Position numbers and translations under genes: made by a program
Source: an uncultured Prevotellaceae bacterium
Lineage (GTDB): Bacteria > Bacteroidota > Bacteroidia > Bacteroidales > Bacteroidaceae
Length of the DNA stretch: 64,000 nucleotides
Assembly: GCA_902769805.1 (NCBI GenBank)
Contig: CACXQL010000003.1
Location: 42,888 to 106,887, forward strand
Reading direction: 5' to 3'
In this document: positions 40,970 through 49,669 of the stretch, piece by piece
How positions within the stretch are numbered: the first letter of the stretch is position 1
Layout of the letters: every line of letters begins with the position of its first letter
Notes under the pieces: model-generated
What the model was told of the DNA's origin: nothing
Database searches by the model: none
Seen by the model: only the letters and a program-made list of their open reading frames with translations

Positions 40970-41887
40970 TTACTTGTTCACCTGGAACTTCGTGTCACCA
41001 TCCTTGAAGAAGGCGTTGATCTGCTTAGCGGCAGCAATACCAGCATTGATATTTGCCTCAGCGGTCTGAGCACCCATCTTCTTAGGAGTTGAGAAATAAC
41101 GACCCTCGAACTTAGCGAACTCATCATTAGCATCGGGCATGATGTCCGTCACGAACTTCAGGTCCTCACGCTCTGTCATCAACTTGATGAGCTCAGGCTC
41201 GTTGATGACTTCCTTACGAGCGGTGTTTACCAAGATACCACCCTTCTTCATCTTACCAACTAAAGCATAGTTGATGCTCTGCTTGGTCTCAGGAGTAGCA
41301 GGGATATGCAGGGAAACAACGTCACACTGCTCGAATAATGCGTCCTGATTAGCAACGGCATGAACACCTGCCTTCTCGATAACTTCTGCAGGACAGAAAG
41401 CATCGTAAGCATAAACATCCATACCAAAGCCCTTGGCGATGCGAGCCACATTACGACCTACATTACCGAAAGCAAGGATACCGAGTTTCTTACCCAGCAA
41501 CTCTGAACCGCTCTTACCGTTATAGAAGCCACGGACAGCCATCACCAGCAGACCGAATACCAACTCAGCAACGGCATTGGCGTTCTGACCAGGAGTGTTC
41601 TCTGCTACTACGTTGTGTACAGTAGCGGCAGCAAGGTCAATATTATCATAACCAGCACCGGCACGAACGACAATCTTCAACTGCTTGGCAGCGTCCAGCA
41701 CCTCAGCATCAACCTTATCCGAACGGATAATAAGAGCATCAGCATCCTTCACGGCATCCAGCAACTGAGCCTTCTCTGTATATTTCTCCAGCAGGACGAG
41801 CTCATTGCCTGCTGCTTCCACTTCCTTACGAATACCCTCCACAGCGGCAGCTGCGAAAGGTTTCTCTGTTGCAACTAATACTTTCAT
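40970..41887 (-). CDS. serA: D-3-phosphoglycerate dehydrogenase (short form)
   Basis: First step of serine synthesis. 305 residues, the short type without an ACT regulatory domain. The NAD site is LGILAFGNVGRNVARIA, with RAGAGYDNIDL and VNTARKEV carrying the arginine motifs. The usual His-containing motif PHxGAxTxEA reads PKKMGAQTAEA here, so the canonical catalytic histidine is missing. Other residues may compensate. It follows serC by 21 bp, forming a serC-serA unit. Confidence 0.9.
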   Translation of the reverse strand: MKVLVATEKPFAAAAVEGIRKEVEAAGNELVLLEKYTEKAQLLDAVKDADALIIRSDKVDAEVLDAAKQLKIVVRAGAGYDNIDLAAATVHNVVAENTPGQNANAVAELVFGLLVMAVRGFYNGKSGSELLGKKLGILAFGNVGRNVARIAKGFGMDVYAYDAFCPAEVIEKAGVHAVANQDALFEQCDVVSLHIPATPETKQSINYALVGKMKKGGILVNTARKEVINEPELIKLMTEREDLKFVTDIMPDANDEFAKFEGRYFSTPKKMGAQTAEANINAGIAAAKQINAFFKDGDTKFQVNK

Positions 41888-41908
41888 AACTGTGAACTAT
41901 GAAATAAA

Positions 41909-42976
41909 TTAATGATTAGCCTCAAATTCCTTCATGCAAGCTACGAGGGCGTTACATCCTTCGATAGTCTGAGCATTGTAGCAAGAAGCACGGAAACCAC
42001 CAACAGAACGGTGACCTTTCACACCAACCATGCCCTTAGAAGTAGCAAAGTCAAGGAAGTCCTTCTCCAGCTCCTTATACTCGTCAGCCATCACGAAGCA
42101 GATATTCATCAGTGAGCGATCCTCCTCAACGGCAGTACCACGGAACATCTTGTTGCGGTCAATCTCACCATAGACAATCTCGGCACGCTGCTGAGCCAAC
42201 TTGTCCATAGCCTCAACACCACCGTTCTTCTTAATCCAACGGAGTGTCTCAAGCGCACTATAGATAGGAACGACAGGAGGAGTATTGAACATAGAGCCCT
42301 TGTCAACATGGGTACGATAGTCGAGCATCGTAGGAATCTCACGTGGAGCCTTACCTAACTTCTCGTCTTTCAGGATGATGATGGTCACACCTGCCATAGC
42401 GAGGTTCTTCTGAGCACCAGCATAGATAGCATCATACTTCTTCACGTCAATAGGACGACTGAAGATATCGGATGACATATCGGCTATCAAAGGAACATTA
42501 ACATCAAGATCCTTGCGGATCTCAGTACCGTAGATAGTATTGTTGGTCGTGATGTGCAGATAGTCTGCATCTGCAGGAACGCTCCATCCCTTTGGAATAA
42601 AGGTATAGTTAGCATCAGCAGAAGAAGCGACCTCTACTACCTCACCAAACAGTTTTGCTTCCTTCATCGCTTTCTTTGCCCAAACACCTGTGTTCAGGTA
42701 AGCAGCCTTCTTAATCAGGAAGTTGAAAGGAATCATGCAGAACTCCAGAGATGCACCACCACCGAGGAAGATTACTGAGTAGCCCTCAGGAACCTGAAGC
42801 AGCTCCTTAACCAGAGCTACAGCCTCATCGACAACGGGTTGGAAATCTTTGGCACGGTGACTGATCTCCATCAAGGAAAGACCAGAACCGTTGAAGTCTA
42901 AACACTGCTGAGCAGTCTTTTCAATTACTTCGCGAGGAAGCATTGAGGGACCTGCGTTAAAGTTGTACTTCTTCAT
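41909..42976 (-). CDS. serC: phosphoserine aminotransferase
   Basis: Second step of serine synthesis (also acts on the pyridoxal precursor). 355 residues starting [20 protein letters not shown], with [35 protein letters not shown] and [12 protein letters not shown], whose Lys binds PLP. The C-terminus [15 protein letters not shown] is typical. First gene of the unit, with a strong promoter. Confidence 0.97.
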   Translation of the reverse strand: MKKYNFNAGPSMLPREVIEKTAQQCLDFNGSGLSLMEISHRAKDFQPVVDEAVALVKELLQVPEGYSVIFLGGGASLEFCMIPFNFLIKKAAYLNTGVWAKKAMKEAKLFGEVVEVASSADANYTFIPKGWSVPADADYLHITTNNTIYGTEIRKDLDVNVPLIADMSSDIFSRPIDVKKYDAIYAGAQKNLAMAGVTIIILKDEKLGKAPREIPTMLDYRTHVDKGSMFNTPPVVPIYSALETLRWIKKNGGVEAMDKLAQQRAEIVYGEIDRNKMFRGTAVEEDRSLMNICFVMADEYKELEKDFLDFATSKGMVGVKGHRSVGGFRASCYNAQTIEGCNALVACMKEFEANH

Positions 42977-43038
42977 TTTGGTTGTGAATTTAATTATTTG
43001 TTATACTTTATCTATTATCTGTTTTTGCTAAAACGATG

Positions 43039-43069
43039 CGAAGTTACACTTTTTATTTGAATTGGACAA
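43039..43069 (-). promoter_or_regulatory. serC-serA promoter
   Basis: Reverse-strand TTG and TAACTTCG spaced 20 bp, about 62 bp before the ATG. Confidence 0.7.
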
Positions 43070-43137
43070 ATATTTGAGCAAGAATTAAGCATTTTAGACA
43101 ATTTTCTTACGTTTTGCAAAGTCTACGTTACACTATT

Positions 43138-44460
43138 CTATCTCACAGGCTCCACTATTGTCTTGATTCCCTTAATCTTCTCACCTTGTGTCAGACGGAT
43201 GACCTGCTGTAGTTTTTCACGCTTCACAGCAACATAAGCATAACGGTCGGTCACGTCAATACGTCCTATCTCATCCGACTGCAAGCCACCTTTCTTACAA
43301 AGGAAGCCCACAATGTCACCCTTCGACACCTTGTCTTTCTTTCCTTTACCTATATAGAGGGTTGCCATCTTAGGAGCTGATGGCGTTGAACTATTGACAA
43401 TCGGCTCATAAGCTGTGGCTTCACCTTCCACATAGTCGGGGATATGCTCCTCCGGACCTATGATGAAGAATGCCCTACCCTGCTTGTCCCAACGGGCAGT
43501 ACGCCCTACCCGATGGATATAGCCGTCTTCACTCTCAGGCATGTGGTAATGAATGATATTGGCAATATCGGGAATATCCAAACCACGAGAGGCGAGATCG
43601 GTACTTACCATCACATTGGCAGAGCCATTGGAGAAGCGATAGAGTGCATCTTCCCGTTGTTTCTGTTCCAGTCCTCCATGAAAGAAACTAGTAGTAAATC
43701 CCTGCTCACAGAGGTAGTTGTTCACACGCACCACAGAGTCACGATAGTTCAGGAAGACGATACTGCTGGAGTCACCTAAGCTCAACAGCAGATTACGAAG
43801 TGTCTCCAACTTATCCTTGACAGGACTCTTCACCTCATAGAGCGTCACACGCTCTGAGGTCTGCTCATCCTCTGGGAGGAAATCGACCAGCGTACCTTTC
43901 TTCGACAGGTTGACAAACTGCGGAATCTCCTCCGCATTGGTGGCAGAGAGCAGGATACGACGTTGTAGTCCGGGCAGTCCCTTGATGAGTTTCTGCATCT
44001 CTGCATGAAAGCCCATCTGCAGACACTTGTCGAACTCATCAATGATTAGCCAGCGGATTCCATAGCGTGAAATATTCTCCTTTTCCAAATGGTCGTTCAA
44101 CCGTCCTGGGGTACCAAAGATAATCTGCGGTTTCACTTCCTTTAGCTTACGATGCTCATCCATAGTGGCACGTCCGCCATAGCAACTAAGAGAACGGAAA
44201 CCTGATCCCATATCACGAAGAACAGTATCTGTCTGTAACGCCAGTTCCCTTCCAGGAACAACCACTAATGCCTGAACAGTATCGGAAGAGACATCCAGCT
44301 GCTGAAGCAATGGCAACAGGTAGGCAAGTGTCTTACCTGTTCCAGTGGGTGATAGTAAAACAACATCACCGTCGGAGCGAAGAATCGCTTCGGCGGCGTG
44401 TTGCTGCATCTCGTTGAGTTGTTCGATGCGGAGTTTATCAAGAATCTTCTGTATATCCAT
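43138..44460 (-). CDS. DbpA-like DEAD-box RNA helicase
   Basis: 440 residues. Motif I SPTGTGKT, motif II IDEFDK (DEFD instead of DEAD), motif III SATN, motif V STDLASRGLDIPD, motif VI HRVGRTAR. The C-terminal 70 residues (ATLYIGKGKKDKVSKGDIVG, IDVTDRYAYVAV) are the DbpA RNA-binding domain, which targets 23S rRNA hairpin 92. It should help large-subunit assembly. 29 bp downstream of the OmpH-like gene, possibly on the same transcript. Confidence 0.92.
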   Translation of the reverse strand: MDIQKILDKLRIEQLNEMQQHAAEAILRSDGDVVLLSPTGTGKTLAYLLPLLQQLDVSSDTVQALVVVPGRELALQTDTVLRDMGSGFRSLSCYGGRATMDEHRKLKEVKPQIIFGTPGRLNDHLEKENISRYGIRWLIIDEFDKCLQMGFHAEMQKLIKGLPGLQRRILLSATNAEEIPQFVNLSKKGTLVDFLPEDEQTSERVTLYEVKSPVKDKLETLRNLLLSLGDSSSIVFLNYRDSVVRVNNYLCEQGFTTSFFHGGLEQKQREDALYRFSNGSANVMVSTDLASRGLDIPDIANIIHYHMPESEDGYIHRVGRTARWDKQGRAFFIIGPEEHIPDYVEGEATAYEPIVNSSTPSAPKMATLYIGKGKKDKVSKGDIVGFLCKKGGLQSDEIGRIDVTDRYAYVAVKREKLQQVIRLTQGEKIKGIKTIVEPVR

Positions 44461-44489
44461 TCCCTAACTCCTTCTCTCCTTACTCCTTA

Positions 44490-45101
44490 TTATTTCTTCT
44501 CTTCTTTCTTTTCCTCAGTCTTCTTGAAAGTAGACTTATACGCCTTGTTCAGTCCGTTGATGACATCGTTAGTGATGTCGAAGCGCTTGGCAGCATAAAG
44601 GATATTGTCACCCTGCTTGGTCAGAATCAAGTCGTACTTTTTGTCTTTGTTATATGCGGCAAGGAAATGCTGCAGGCTATCGCGAAGCCCCTCATTATAG
44701 GTCGCTGTCTCGTTGGCAAGTTCATTCTCCAGACGCGCCTGCAACTGCTGCAAGTCATTCTGCTGACGCTGGATAGCTGCCTGCTGGCTCTCTGCCTGCT
44801 CACGACTGGTGAACCCATTATTATTCATTTTCTGCTGGAAATTGTTCATGGCGTTCTGTAACTGCTGACCTTTCTGATTCAAGGTGTTACGAGCGTTGTT
44901 ACTCTTCTTCTGAAGCACCAGTGTGAAATCCTTGCAGAACTCATACTGTGTCATCAGAGAGTCAACTTCCACATATGCGATCTTCAATCCTGCACCACCA
45001 GTGGAATCTGCTGCGGGCTGGTCGTCCATCTTAGGACTTGCGTTGTTACATGATGCGAGTGCTACGATGGCGGCTACTGCCAAAAACATGTACTTTTTCA
45101 T
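44490..45101 (-). CDS. OmpH/Skp-like lipoprotein chaperone
   Basis: 203 residues. Lipobox ALASC, then KIAYVEVDSLMTQYEF (the OmpH start) and a long Gln/Asn-rich coiled coil (about residues 65-150), then YDLILTKQGDNILYAAKRFD. The C-terminus is a run of Lys/Glu. Skp relatives hold unfolded outer-membrane proteins in the periplasm. Here the cysteine suggests lipid anchoring. Confidence 0.88.
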   Translation of the reverse strand: MKKYMFLAVAAIVALASCNNASPKMDDQPAADSTGGAGLKIAYVEVDSLMTQYEFCKDFTLVLQKKSNNARNTLNQKGQQLQNAMNNFQQKMNNNGFTSREQAESQQAAIQRQQNDLQQLQARLENELANETATYNEGLRDSLQHFLAAYNKDKKYDLILTKQGDNILYAAKRFDITNDVINGLNKAYKSTFKKTEEKKEEKK

Positions 45102-45131
45102 TGTTTTCTTTTTTTATTTTTCGTTATTATA

Positions 45132-45341
45132 TTATTTCTTCTCACTAACTGCAAACCTGCTTTTACGTCGCATTTCCCTATCCTGGTCCATTACACAGTG
45201 GATACCCCTCTCTTTCATTGCCTCACTGTCGTGAATATGCTGTGAGGAGAATGTACCGTCCTTGCGGGAAAGGACCTTCACCAGTAAAAAAGCCATTCCT
45301 ATAGCAATTATTAACGCACTTAATAGCAATATTTTCATCAT
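45132..45341 (-). CDS. small conserved membrane-anchored protein
   Basis: 69 residues: one N-terminal helix (ILLLSALIIAIGMAFLLV) then a charged tail (SSQHIHDSEAMKERGIHCVM, QDREMRRKSRF). I recognise the pattern (ISGNKxLRxKGIxC...QDREARR) from small unnamed Bacteroidetes proteins, with no known function. First gene after the promoter, 30 bp before the OmpH-like gene. Confidence 0.75.
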   Translation of the reverse strand: MMKILLLSALIIAIGMAFLLVKVLSRKDGTFSSQHIHDSEAMKERGIHCVMDQDREMRRKSRFAVSEKK

Positions 45342-45348
45342 AAATGAT

Positions 45349-45356
45349 TACTTTTG
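45349..45356 (+). promoter_or_regulatory. pepD -7 box
   Basis: TACTTTTG, 73 bp before the ATG. Weak -33 element. Confidence 0.45.
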
Positions 45357-45381
45357 CAACAGCTTTGCATTTTTTCGGGTG

Positions 45382-45411
45382 CAAAGATAAACAATTAAAT
45401 TCAGAAAACAA
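45382..45411 (-). promoter_or_regulatory. promoter of the small protein/OmpH/helicase group
   Basis: Reverse-strand TTG and TATCTTTG spaced 19 bp, 40 bp before the first ATG. Confidence 0.75.
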
Positions 45412-45429
45412 TTCAAATAAACATTAATA

Positions 45430-46893
45430 ATGAATAAAAGTGAGTTAAAACCTGCCGTTGTCTTCGAACAATTTGCGAAGATTAACGAAATTCCACGCCC
45501 TTCTAAGCGTGAAGAGAAGATGATTGAGTACTTGAAGGACTTTGGTAAGAGCCATGACTTGGAGACAGTCGTCGACGAGGTGGGCAACGTGATTATCCGA
45601 AAGGGTGCCACCCCAGGCTATGAAGACTGTAAGACTGTCATCTTGCAAAGCCACATGGATATGGTATGCGACTGTCTGCCTGATGTAAAGATTGACTTCG
45701 ACAAGGAAGGTATCACCACTTATGTGGAGGGTGAATGGATGCGTGCCAAAGGAACCACACTGGGCGCTGATGACGGCATCGGTGTTGCCATGGAACTTGC
45801 CATTCTTGACAGCAATGATATTGAGCATGGTCCTATCGAGTGTGTCTTCACACGTGACGAAGAGACTGGTCTGACGGGTGCCTTTGGCATGAAGGCTGAT
45901 TTCATGCGTGGTGACTTCCTCATCAATCTTGACTCAGAAGACGAAGGTGAGATTTTCGTATCTTGTGCAGGTGGACGTACTACCACAGCCCAGTTTGAGA
46001 TACAACGTCAGCCTGCTCCAGAGGGTTATTTTTTCATCAAGGGTTCTGTTAAGGGACTCGTGGGTGGTCACTCTGGCGACGATATCAACAAGAAGCGTGC
46101 CAACGGTCTGAAGATTATCGCTCGCTTTGTTTATCAGGAGATGGAGCGTTACGAGGACATTCATCTGGTACGCCTGCATGGTGGCAGTCTACATAATGCT
46201 ATCCCTCGTGGCGGCTATTTCGTACTCGCTGTACCCAATAACATCAAGGAGAACATCCGTGCAGACTGGAACATCTTCTCTGCTCAGGTCAATGAAGAGT
46301 TCCATGTCTGCGACCAACAGATGGTATGGCGCATGCGTAGCTACGACCCAGAGCCTATGATTGACGATGGCACTGCCAGGCGTTTCGTCTATGCCCTGCA
46401 GGCTGTCGACAATGGCGTTTACGCTGTCTGCCAGGACGAAGCATTAGGCGGTATGACGGAAACTTCCAGTAATCTTGCGCGTGTGGAGACCTATGAGACG
46501 ACCATTGACATTATGACCTCACAACGCTCTAACGTGATGTCGAACCTCGATAACATGTGCAATACCGTCGCCGCTGTCTTCAAGCTGGCAGGCGCAAAGG
46601 TGACATTCTCGGAAGGCTATCCTGCATGGAAGATGCGTACGAATAGCGAACTACAAAATATCGTGAAGTACACCTACCACAAACTGTTCCAGAAAGACCC
46701 GACTATCAAGGGCATCCATGCTGGATTGGAATGTGGACTCTTCGCAGAACGCTACCCAAACCTCGACATGGTCAGCATGGGACCGACGCTGCGTGATGTG
46801 CATACACCTGACGAACGCCTGCTCATCCCTACCGTTCAGATGGTATGGGATCATCTGTTACTGACTCTTAAAAGCATGCCTCATCAGTTATGA
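45430..46893 (+). CDS. pepD: aminoacyl-histidine dipeptidase (M20C)
   Basis: 487 residues. The zinc site has SHMDMVCD, GADDGIGVAM and RDEETGLTGAF, with the lid domain carrying GGHSGDDINK. The C-terminal HAGLECGLF and GPTLRDVHTPDE are typical of PepD. Cytoplasmic dipeptide cleavage. Its stop overlaps the ATG of the lipoprotein downstream (ATGA). Confidence 0.95.
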   Translation: MNKSELKPAVVFEQFAKINEIPRPSKREEKMIEYLKDFGKSHDLETVVDEVGNVIIRKGATPGYEDCKTVILQSHMDMVCDCLPDVKIDFDKEGITTYVEGEWMRAKGTTLGADDGIGVAMELAILDSNDIEHGPIECVFTRDEETGLTGAFGMKADFMRGDFLINLDSEDEGEIFVSCAGGRTTTAQFEIQRQPAPEGYFFIKGSVKGLVGGHSGDDINKKRANGLKIIARFVYQEMERYEDIHLVRLHGGSLHNAIPRGGYFVLAVPNNIKENIRADWNIFSAQVNEEFHVCDQQMVWRMRSYDPEPMIDDGTARRFVYALQAVDNGVYAVCQDEALGGMTETSSNLARVETYETTIDIMTSQRSNVMSNLDNMCNTVAAVFKLAGAKVTFSEGYPAWKMRTNSELQNIVKYTYHKLFQKDPTIKGIHAGLECGLFAERYPNLDMVSMGPTLRDVHTPDERLLIPTVQMVWDHLLLTLKSMPHQL

Positions 46894-47261
46894 AAAAGTA
46901 TCTATATATTATAATAGGTATGTTCCTGTTGCTGTTCGCTTCCTGCGGACCGCAACAGGATGCCGAAGAACTGGTAGAACAATTCATGGAGCAGAATATG
47001 AGGGAAGGACAGAATATCTCCGGCATTCATTTCACAGATATTGACTCTACACGATTCGTCAATGACTCTGTCGTCATCAGCCTCCGTCATCAGGCAAAAC
47101 GTGCGAGCCGCTATCAGGGAAACATTAAATATGCACCTGACCAGCCTTTCAAGCAACTCATCACCACCCGTGTCAGATACTATATCGAGGAAAAAGAATA
47201 CAGCGATACTTATTATCTCGACATGGACCTGACACGTGTGGTCGCTTTCAAAGAAAACTGA
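46890..47261 (+). CDS. small lipoprotein of unknown function
   Basis: 123 residues. Lipobox LFASC, followed by DAEELVEQFMEQNMREGQNI and a beta region (YYIEEKEYSDTYYLDMDLTR). No family recognised. Coupled to pepD by a 4-bp overlap, and ends 3 bp before the convergent uxaC stop. Confidence 0.75.
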   Translation: MKKYLYIIIGMFLLLFASCGPQQDAEELVEQFMEQNMREGQNISGIHFTDIDSTRFVNDSVVISLRHQAKRASRYQGNIKYAPDQPFKQLITTRVRYYIEEKEYSDTYYLDMDLTRVVAFKEN

Positions 47262-47264
47262 ATA

Positions 47265-48671
47265 TCAATAGAATTTGAAATAACGACGGGCGTTATTATA
47301 GGAGATATCCTCCACCATCTTGCCGAGCAATTCACGGTCGTCTGGCAGCAAACCCTTTTCCACATCGTTACCTAAGAGGTTACAGAGGATGCGGCGGAAA
47401 TACTCATGCCGCGGATAGCTGACAAAAGAACGGCTATCAGTGAGCATTCCCACGAAACGACTCAGCAAACCGAGAACCGAGAGCGCATTCATCTGACGCT
47501 CCATGCCGTCCTTTTGGTCATTGAACCACCATCCACTTCCAAACTGCATCTTCCCAGGCTCTCCACCCTGGAAGTTACCAATCATGGTGGCAATCATCTC
47601 ATTGGCACAGGGATTCAACGTATAGATAATCGTACGGGTGAGTTTGTCCTTCTGGTTCAGGCGATCAAAGAACTGTGCCATTGCCTTCGCGTTGCTGAAC
47701 TCACCTATGGAATCGAATCCCGTATCAGGACCAATCTGGTTAAACATCTTCGTATTGTTGTCGCGGATGGCACCATAATGGAACTGTTGTGTCCAGTCAG
47801 AGTCGGCATCCATCTCTGCCATCACCGTTAAGAAACAGTTCTTATACTGTCGTATCTCCAGCTTCGAGAGTTGTTGTCCACGCATGGCCTTCTCGAAGAT
47901 AGTCTCTATCTGCGAGTCCGTATACTCCTCGTCGTTGAATTTATCCAGGCCATGGTCTGAGAGCTTGCATCCACTCTCCTCAAAGAAGTCATGACGCTTC
48001 TTAAGGGCATCCACCATATCAGCGAATGTTGTGACACTCATGTCGCTCGCTTTCTCCAACTGACGAACATAGTCACTGAAGCCTGCTTTCTCGATATTCA
48101 TTGCTTTATCAGGACGCCATGCAGGAAGCATGATCGGATCGTCAGGAGCCTTGTGCTTGGCATATTCAATATGGTTATGCAGGTCGTCAACGGGGTCATC
48201 CGTCGTACATACACACTCCACATGGTAGTGCTTCATCAGTCCACGTGCAGAGAATGCAGGTGTTGCAAGTTTCTCATTACACTCGTCAAAGATTTCACGG
48301 GCCGTCTTGGGTGACAATAATTTATCGATGCCGAAGGCGGTCTTCAACTCCAGATGCGTCCAGTGGTACAATGGGTTACGGAGCGTATAAGGCACTGTCT
48401 CTGCCCATTTCTCAAACTTCTCCCAGTCGCTGGTATCCTTACCTGTGATATATCGCTCGTCCACACCATTAGTGCGCATGGCGCGCCACTTATAATGGTC
48501 GCCGCCCAACCATAGTTCCGTGATACTCTTAAAACGGTGATCGTTAGCAACCATGTCCGGTTGCAGGTGGCAGTGATAGTCTATAATCGGCATCTTTGCC
48601 GCATAATTGTGGTACAGGTCTTGTGCTATCTCATTGTCAAGCACGAAGTTCTTGTCATTAAATGCTTTCAT
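47265..48671 (-). CDS. uxaC: glucuronate isomerase
   Basis: Converts D-glucuronate to fructuronate (and galacturonate to tagaturonate) in hexuronate catabolism. 468 residues, with MPIIDYHCHLQPDMVAND (metal-binding HxH), YHVECVCTTDDPVDD, LPAWRPDKA, LTDSRSFVSYPRHEYFRRIL. Complete. Alone here; uxuA/uxuB are not in the window. It suits growth on pectin or glucuronoxylan together with the GH5 and GH51 enzymes nearby. Confidence 0.96.
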   Translation of the reverse strand: MKAFNDKNFVLDNEIAQDLYHNYAAKMPIIDYHCHLQPDMVANDHRFKSITELWLGGDHYKWRAMRTNGVDERYITGKDTSDWEKFEKWAETVPYTLRNPLYHWTHLELKTAFGIDKLLSPKTAREIFDECNEKLATPAFSARGLMKHYHVECVCTTDDPVDDLHNHIEYAKHKAPDDPIMLPAWRPDKAMNIEKAGFSDYVRQLEKASDMSVTTFADMVDALKKRHDFFEESGCKLSDHGLDKFNDEEYTDSQIETIFEKAMRGQQLSKLEIRQYKNCFLTVMAEMDADSDWTQQFHYGAIRDNNTKMFNQIGPDTGFDSIGEFSNAKAMAQFFDRLNQKDKLTRTIIYTLNPCANEMIATMIGNFQGGEPGKMQFGSGWWFNDQKDGMERQMNALSVLGLLSRFVGMLTDSRSFVSYPRHEYFRRILCNLLGNDVEKGLLPDDRELLGKMVEDISYNNARRYFKFY

Positions 48672-48690
48672 ATCTCACTTAAAGTTTTTG

Positions 48691-48720
48691 CAAAGATATG
48701 AAAAATCCAACAAAGAGCAA
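48691..48720 (-). promoter_or_regulatory. uxaC promoter
   Basis: Reverse-strand TTG and TATCTTTG spaced 19 bp, 19 bp before the ATG. Confidence 0.75.
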
Positions 48721-48761
48721 AAATTTCATCTGATAAATGGACGAAAAAGCATAAATATAAC

Positions 48762-48769
48762 TACCTTTG
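48762..48769 (+). promoter_or_regulatory. -7 box of the cyclophilin gene
   Basis: TACCTTTG, 23 bp before the ATG. Weak -33. Confidence 0.55.
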
Positions 48770-48792
48770 TAACTCCTAAATAATATATACTA

Positions 48793-49569
48793 ATGAATAT
48801 GAAGATCTTTTTACGTCATTTTATGACACCAATATCAGTCTTGAGTCTATTGCTGTTACTTACCCTATCTGTGTCAGCACAGACGACAACGACAGAAGTA
48901 TTGTTGGAGACGACAGCAGGCAATATCCGCATTGCCCTCTATGATGAGACACCTCAGCATCGTGACAATTTCCTTAAACTCGTCAAGATGCAGGTATATG
49001 ACTCCCTACTCTTCCATCGTGTCATCAAAGACTTTATGATTCAGAGCGGTGACATCAATAGCAAACATGCGCAACCAGGGCAACGATTAGGTACCGGAGA
49101 CTATGACTACACCCAAGAACCGGAGTTCCGTCTTCCTTATATTTTCCACCGTCGTGGTGTGGTGGCAATGGCACGCGAGGGTGACGATGTCAATCCTGAG
49201 ATGCGTAGCTCTGCCTGCCAGTTCTATATCGTATGGGGACGCATACTCGATGACAGGAAGCTTAGTCAGATACAGGAACGGCTTGACTCTGCCACACAAG
49301 GACGTATCAAACTCACACCTGAGATGGTGACAACCTACAAAACTATTGGCGGAACGCCCCATCTAGACGGACAATATACAGTCTTTGGCGAAGTAACAGA
49401 AGGATTGGATATCGTTGACCGCATCCAACAAGTTCCTACAGACAAGTATGCACGTCCCCTTGATGACATACGTATTCTAAAAGCCATCGTCACAAAAGAT
49501 ATTCCACAACTACCGAAGGAGGCCACCAAGCAACCAGCCAAACAACGGAAAACAGCGAGGAAGAGATAA
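48793..49569 (+). CDS. exported cyclophilin-type peptidylprolyl isomerase
   Basis: 258 residues. Signal peptide (ISVLSLLLLLTLSVSAQ), then the cyclophilin domain with LLFHRVIKDFMIQSGD, GVVAMAREGDD, SACQFYIVWG and GQYTVFGEVTEGLDIVDRI. An insert (DDRKLSQIQERLDSATQGRI) is usual in Bacteroidetes. A Lys/Arg-rich tail ends it (KQRKTARKR). Periplasmic folding role. Confidence 0.92.
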   Translation: MNMKIFLRHFMTPISVLSLLLLLTLSVSAQTTTTEVLLETTAGNIRIALYDETPQHRDNFLKLVKMQVYDSLLFHRVIKDFMIQSGDINSKHAQPGQRLGTGDYDYTQEPEFRLPYIFHRRGVVAMAREGDDVNPEMRSSACQFYIVWGRILDDRKLSQIQERLDSATQGRIKLTPEMVTTYKTIGGTPHLDGQYTVFGEVTEGLDIVDRIQQVPTDKYARPLDDIRILKAIVTKDIPQLPKEATKQPAKQRKTARKR

Positions 49570-49603
49570 AAGGGTTGGTTCATGAAAACTTATTTTATAT
49601 TAT

Positions 49604-49634
49604 TTGGTTATCTTCTCATTAATTCGTATCTTTG
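49604..49634 (+). promoter_or_regulatory. GH51-asparaginase promoter
   Basis: TTG and TATCTTTG spaced 20 bp, 36 bp before the ATG. Confidence 0.8.
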
Positions 49635-49669
49635 CCGTCAGAATCCTAAACATTATAATTATCTTCACT

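Noticed and set aside
40872-41069. 65-residue plus-strand frame behind a TATTTTTG box
   Set aside because: Overlaps the serA terminator and is antisense to serA. No -33 element at proper spacing.
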